A stretch of 7,951 nt of DNA from Kangiella sp. GTDB taxonomy: Bacteria > Pseudomonadota > Gammaproteobacteria > Enterobacterales > Kangiellaceae. Where the stretch lies: contig NVVT01000007.1 in assembly GCA_002733465.1 (NCBI GenBank), positions 24,677 to 32,627 of the forward strand, in the 5' to 3' direction. Shown piece by piece: positions 4,125 through 7,951 of this stretch (position 1 is its first letter; every line of letters starts with the position of its first letter). The position numbers were made by a program, and so were the translations under genes. The notes under the pieces were generated by a model that was not told the DNA's origin, did not search any database, and saw only the letters and a list, made by a program, of their open reading frames with translations.

Positions 4125-6086
4125 TCAAAGCCCATAAATCGATCCGCCAACAAGGTTCCAGTGAATCATTAGGTATACCGCAAATGAAGCAACCAGTGCG
4201 TATGTAGTAAAGTTAATTCTACGCCATAAACTCCATCCCGATTGAGTCCAAATGGGGACTAACGAGATTACGTGAACTAATGTTTGCACACATAAAATCA
4301 TGATCATAATAAACAACAGCTTTAAGGAAAAAGGAGGGAATGGAGAATTATCGATTTCCGATATGTCTAAACTCGCCATGGCACTAAGGGCAATTGCAGT
4401 CACCACAAAAAACACCATCCACAAAGAGGTAACGACTACATTAAGCCAACTTAATTTCACGCCTACTTTGGTCACTGAAAGCTCACGTCTGTGTCGATAG
4501 TACATTCCCAATAAACTAGTAATCGAAAACAATAGCACACCGCCAAATCCTACCACTAACGCATTGGTGGATGATAGAAATGTAATCCGCTCTAAAGTCG
4601 AAGAGCCAAACCTACCATGTAAACGCAAAATACTTCCGGACTCGTCTCTTACCACTCTCATTCGCCCGCCCGCTTTGTTAACCCATACATTTTCCCTTAA
4701 CGGTGCGAAGCGGACTTCTTTTTTTCCAGGGAAGATTAAATATCCATCATCAGTGGCTCTAACATTAATATCCGAGCCCATTCCAAAAAGGCTTACTCCT
4801 CGGTCTTGTGGACGTCGATTATTAAGGTATTTACCGGCAATTTGTTTAGCGGATTCAGGATTACCTTGCAGTGCTATAAAAGCGCTTGCCGAATCTTTAC
4901 CGATGACTCGGCGAACAATTGACCATGCCAATTTTGCACCACTAGTTTCATTAGAATTCATATTGGAAGAAATAAATACCCCCATATCAAGTTCTGGAAT
5001 GACAAACATCCAACTTAAGAACTGAGTAGCGCCGCCGTGGCCTATAGTCGCAAAACCATCGACATCATTTAGCATAAATCCCCAACCCATATCATCACTA
5101 CCAACGGCATCATCAAAGGCTGGTTGGGTAATGCGATCCCATGCATCAGCGGAAAGTAATCGGCCACCATCATATTGCGTTTGGTTCAAAAGCAACCGCA
5201 TAAATATAGCGGCGTCATTGGCATCCATTGCTACAGCTCCGACGGGTTCTTGAGGTCTTACTGCCATATAATTGATCTTTACTGCTGTGCCATTTTTCAT
5301 TTCGTGAGGACTAGCCATTCTAGATTCTAGATCTTTATCATTTCGGTCAATGCCTGGATCTCGTAACGTAGTAGAATTAAGACCGACAGGTTTGAGGATC
5401 CGAGAATCAACAAATTCATAAAATGAAATACCTGAAATGTTTTCAACAATATAGGCCGCAATATTGCTGCCTAAATTAGAGTAACTCGCCCGTTCACCTG
5501 GTTTAGCAACGCGTAGTGGGCTATTACGACTCACCGCTTCTTGTAAATCTATATCACGATCAGGATCTAAAAAATCTCTTAAATTATCATCAAACCCTGA
5601 ACGGTGTGACATTAAGTCTCGCATGGTAATCGGCTTGCCAAATTTCTCATCAATAGAAAAATCACCTAAATATTCGTTTATGTCAGCATCTAGGTTTAAC
5701 TTTCCTTCATCCGCTAACATATGTGCAGACAACCAAACAAACAGTTTTGAAATTGAACCAATACGAAACAGAGTGTTCGATTCATTTTTGTCGCCAGTTT
5801 CAATATTGGCTAAGCCATATCCTTTGGTAATTTTTTTATCGCCAATGACAACTGAAACCATCATTCCGGGAGGTTCTAAATCGTTGATCATACTTTCCAC
5901 ATAACCATCTATGAATTGAGTTAGTTCTTCAACATTGACCGAGGAGCTTGTTGTTTTCAGTTGCGTAATTTCTTTTTCTACTAAATCCTTCTGTTCAGCT
6001 TGTGCGATGGTAGGCATTGCAAAGCATATTGTTACCGCTATATAGATCAGATATGAAAATTTTATTTTTGTTTGTAGAGGAAACAT
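4125..6086 (-). CDS. Secreted serine hydrolase (beta-lactamase/class C PBP family) with membrane C-terminus
   Basis: This 653-aa protein has a signal peptide (residues 1-30, cut after AQA), then a beta-lactamase-fold domain of about 330 residues. The catalytic motifs are present: S111-I-S-K114 (SxxK nucleophile and base), Y202-S-N204 (YxN) and H350-G-G352 (the HxG form of the KTG motif). These are the marks of class C-like penicillin-binding proteins and esterases. Such proteins usually act on peptidoglycan peptides, D-amino-acid peptides or esters rather than on antibiotics. A beta-rich segment (about 415-500) follows, then four hydrophobic helices (about 507-529, 546-570, 587-611, 626-645), so the enzyme domain is tethered in the periplasm. 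AAGGAG lies 8 nt before ATG 6086. The gene follows the TPR gene by 27 nt, so co-transcription is likely. The protein looks complete: it ends just after the conserved HWNLVG. The substrate is unknown. Confidence 0.9.
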   Translation of the reverse strand: MFPLQTKIKFSYLIYIAVTICFAMPTIAQAEQKDLVEKEITQLKTTSSSVNVEELTQFIDGYVESMINDLEPPGMMVSVVIGDKKITKGYGLANIETGDKNESNTLFRIGSISKLFVWLSAHMLADEGKLNLDADINEYLGDFSIDEKFGKPITMRDLMSHRSGFDDNLRDFLDPDRDIDLQEAVSRNSPLRVAKPGERASYSNLGSNIAAYIVENISGISFYEFVDSRILKPVGLNSTTLRDPGIDRNDKDLESRMASPHEMKNGTAVKINYMAVRPQEPVGAVAMDANDAAIFMRLLLNQTQYDGGRLLSADAWDRITQPAFDDAVGSDDMGWGFMLNDVDGFATIGHGGATQFLSWMFVIPELDMGVFISSNMNSNETSGAKLAWSIVRRVIGKDSASAFIALQGNPESAKQIAGKYLNNRRPQDRGVSLFGMGSDINVRATDDGYLIFPGKKEVRFAPLRENVWVNKAGGRMRVVRDESGSILRLHGRFGSSTLERITFLSSTNALVVGFGGVLLFSITSLLGMYYRHRRELSVTKVGVKLSWLNVVVTSLWMVFFVVTAIALSAMASLDISEIDNSPFPPFSLKLLFIMIMILCVQTLVHVISLVPIWTQSGWSLWRRINFTTYALVASFAVYLMIHWNLVGGSIYGL

Positions 6087-6113
6087 TGGGGATACTCCTT
6101 AATTGATAATAGG

Positions 6114-7951
6114 TTAGTTATTTTTTAATTTCTTATTATTAAGCGCTTCAACCATGGCTTGGTATTCTGGAATTTCTGAGAAATAATGTTGGTACAGCGG
6201 ATCAAGAGCCAACGCCCAATCAGTAATAAGTGAAAGTGGTTTTCCAGATTGATTTTTCAAAATATTCCAAGCTTGCTCTGTTTCTCCACATTCAGCTAAC
6301 GCTAATGAATATAAGCGATCTGCCGCATATTCTTCTAGAATTTCTAATTTTTTTATGCGGTGAAATTTTTCTTCAAAATGTTCGTAAGTAGCTATGTCAT
6401 TAGCAAGGCAGGAATTATACATTACGTTCGCCAAGCTCCACTTTACGTCACGATGGTTGTCAATAGGATTAACTTTTAAAGCATATTTTTTGATGGCAGG
6501 TAATGACTTTTTTGCATAGTATTGCGACTTTTTTTCATCGCCGTTTAGATTTAATAACTCCGATATATTCTCATCAATATATGCGCTATTCAGTGGGTTT
6601 TCATCAGTTTGTAATTCTTCAAGAGCTAGAATTGTTTGTGCTATGTTTGTATTGTTTGTGTTTAACTTTACGTATAACCATTCATTATTGTTTAAAGCTA
6701 AAGAAAGACTCTCATGTATTTTATTGTAGTTTGCCACATCACCAAAATAGGCAAAATACAAATGAGCCAAAAGGCCTTGAGATTGAATATTATCTGGGAA
6801 ATTGTTGACATTGCTTATGGCCTGTTCAAAGGCTTCATCAATTTTTTTCGAATACTTTAAATTTTGTTGTAATTCATTAGCCGTGCTCGCTGATTCTGGG
6901 TTCAGCGAAATTTCCTTTTTTATAGCCACTATACTTTGTTCAAATTTACCCAAACGTTTGTAAGCCCCAGAAATGTTACTCAATAATTGAACATTGTCTG
7001 GACGTTCTAGTATCGCCATTTGTAATTGCTCTAATGACACCTGATAATCACGTTTAATGGTATATTCATAATAGCCTTGTGCCGCATAGGCATAATAACT
7101 ATTAGGGTGCTTTGCTAAAATTCTATTTTTTAAGGCTTCCGCCTTGGGTCGATAAATATCATCAGTATCAGAACCTGTCCAGAACATACGTCCGTAGCTA
7201 AGGACTAGTATCACTTCAGCCTCAACAAAGTTTGGATCTAGTGCTATAGCTTTTTCAAGCAATGGAATTTGTTCTTTAAATCCTTCGGCACCACGCCAAA
7301 CACGAGCAAGTTCTCTGGCTTTTATAAAGAAATCATAGGCATCTATATTATCGGTAGGACGAGTTGTGATGAGTTTAACCTGTTTAGGTGTCAATTCAGT
7401 TTTCAGTTGCTGTGCTATTTTTTGCGCAATTTCTGTTTGAATGGCAAAGATATCTTCGAGCTTGCGGTCATAATTTTCTGCCCAAATATGCTGATCATTA
7501 CTGGCATCAATCAACTGTACCGTCACCCGCACACGATCGCCAGCTCTCCTTACGCTACCTTCTAGTACATGACTGACATTAAGATATTTTCCAATCTCGG
7601 TTATCTCCATTCCACGTTCAGCAATTTTCTCCATAGACGTTCGTGAAATAACTCGCCATTGCACTACACGAGATAAATAAGTCAATACATCTTCATAAAC
7701 GCCACCCGCAAAAAATGCATTGTTTGGATCGACGGATAAATTTTCAAACGGTAAAACCGCTATGCCAAGTGTGAGTTTATTTTTGCTAGCCGTTATATCT
7801 GATATTTGAGCAACTTTTGTATTGTTTGGTTGATCGGATGACTTAAGGTCTTTTTGAACAATCTCTGTAGTAGTTGATGACCCAAAAAATTTATCATAAG
7901 CAAAACCACCAATAATCAATACCAGTGCGCCAATAATAACGACATTAATTT
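6114..7951 (-). CDS. TolB-like/TPR membrane protein, N-terminus beyond the window
   Basis: The frame is open to the right edge, so the true start is outside; a TTG at 7919 is only an internal codon within a membrane helix. The first visible residues INVVIIGALVLIIGGFAYDKF form a transmembrane helix. Next comes a TolB/FlgO-like alpha-beta domain of about 125 residues: AVLPFENLS..., GVYEDVLTYLSRV, WRVISRTS, LNVSHVLEGSVRRAG, VRVTVQLIDA, HIWAENYDR, DIFAIQTEIA. The rest, about 420 residues, is helical with TPR-like repeats (for example around YYAYAAQGYYEY and LLSNISGAYKRLGKFEQSI), ending in DPLYQHYFSEIPEY, a usual family end. Homologues often begin with a multi-helix module (EELKRRNVFRV type) or a winged-helix domain. 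The phrase before AYDKF favours the former, but this cannot be settled here. The role is probably scaffolding or signalling at the membrane. It is upstream of the serine hydrolase by 27 nt. Confidence 0.88.
   Translation of the reverse strand, partial: INVVIIGALVLIIGGFAYDKFFGSSTTTEIVQKDLKSSDQPNNTKVAQISDITASKNKLTLGIAVLPFENLSVDPNNAFFAGGVYEDVLTYLSRVVQWRVISRTSMEKIAERGMEITEIGKYLNVSHVLEGSVRRAGDRVRVTVQLIDASNDQHIWAENYDRKLEDIFAIQTEIAQKIAQQLKTELTPKQVKLITTRPTDNIDAYDFFIKARELARVWRGAEGFKEQIPLLEKAIALDPNFVEAEVILVLSYGRMFWTGSDTDDIYRPKAEALKNRILAKHPNSYYAYAAQGYYEYTIKRDYQVSLEQLQMAILERPDNVQLLSNISGAYKRLGKFEQSIVAIKKEISLNPESASTANELQQNLKYSKKIDEAFEQAISNVNNFPDNIQSQGLLAHLYFAYFGDVANYNKIHESLSLALNNNEWLYVKLNTNNTNIAQTILALEELQTDENPLNSAYIDENISELLNLNGDEKKSQYYAKKSLPAIKKYALKVNPIDNHRDVKWSLANVMYNSCLANDIATYEHFEEKFHRIKKLEILEEYAADRLYSLALAECGETEQAWNILKNQSGKPLSLITDWALALDPLYQHYFSEIPEYQAMVEALNNKKLKNN

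Noticed and set aside
4019..4207. 62-codon plus-strand frame across the intergenic block
   Set aside because: It has no ribosome site, starts inside the GC-richer element and ends inside the antisense of the hydrolase. It looks incidental.
4564..5025. 153-codon plus-strand open frame
   Set aside because: It lies opposite the serine hydrolase, whose catalytic motifs and signal peptide are clear. Its product has no recognisable domain and it has no ribosome site.
4300..5904. Other plus-strand frames opposite the hydrolase (4300-4500, 5623-5904)
   Set aside because: Their products mirror the antisense of hydrophobic and conserved segments of the real gene and resemble no family.
6503..7576. 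Plus-strand frames opposite the TPR gene (6503-6808, 7269-7565, 7388-7576)
   Set aside because: They are shadows of a well-supported TolB/TPR coding region, with no ribosome sites.
7917..7919. TTG start of the TPR protein
   Set aside because: The frame continues upstream through more hydrophobic residues of the same membrane helix to the window edge, so the gene is partial rather than starting here.

Overview
The window looks like chromosomal DNA of an AT-rich marine gammaproteobacterium, probably of the Alteromonadales (Colwellia, Thalassotalea, Pseudoalteromonas or Shewanella type). This rests on the protein families and base composition only; no rRNA or other marker gene is present. Nearly every gene lies on the minus strand. 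I see no tRNA, rRNA, CRISPR array, transposase or phage gene.

Region 1 (1-1053) is a small regulatory locus. A short YtrA-type GntR regulator (217-594, minus) is followed at once by a membrane-protein gene that runs off the left edge (1-206, minus). Its ribosome site overlaps the regulator's stop codon. A small two-helix membrane protein (793-1053, plus) is divergent. The shared gap holds three copies of TACATCTA in alternating orientation, about 24-25 bp apart. Two of them overlap or abut the best promoter of the regulator, which suggests autoregulation.

Region 2 (1191-3860) reads as one minus-strand operon. It starts with an AbrB-type antitoxin overlapping a Doc/Fic toxin by 4 nt, behind a palindrome-rich promoter. 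Three membrane-protein genes follow at short spacing: a single-pass DUF6090-like protein with four cysteines, an ABA4-like (DUF4281) protein, and a LysE/RhtB exporter. A toxin-antitoxin pair leading a string of membrane genes is the most unusual arrangement here.

Region 3 (3861-4124) has no gene. It contains a perfect 10-bp palindrome and a GC-richer block with an inverted repeat, possibly a dispersed intergenic element.

Region 4 (4125-7951) holds two minus-strand genes 27 nt apart. The first is a TolB-like/TPR protein with its N-terminus beyond the right edge. The second is a secreted serine hydrolase of the beta-lactamase/penicillin-binding class with a four-helix membrane C-terminus. They probably form the end of one operon, and no strong terminator is visible after it.

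No single gene is of a wholly unknown type except the two small membrane proteins in region 1. The novelty candidates are the operator array, the TA-led operon and the intergenic element.
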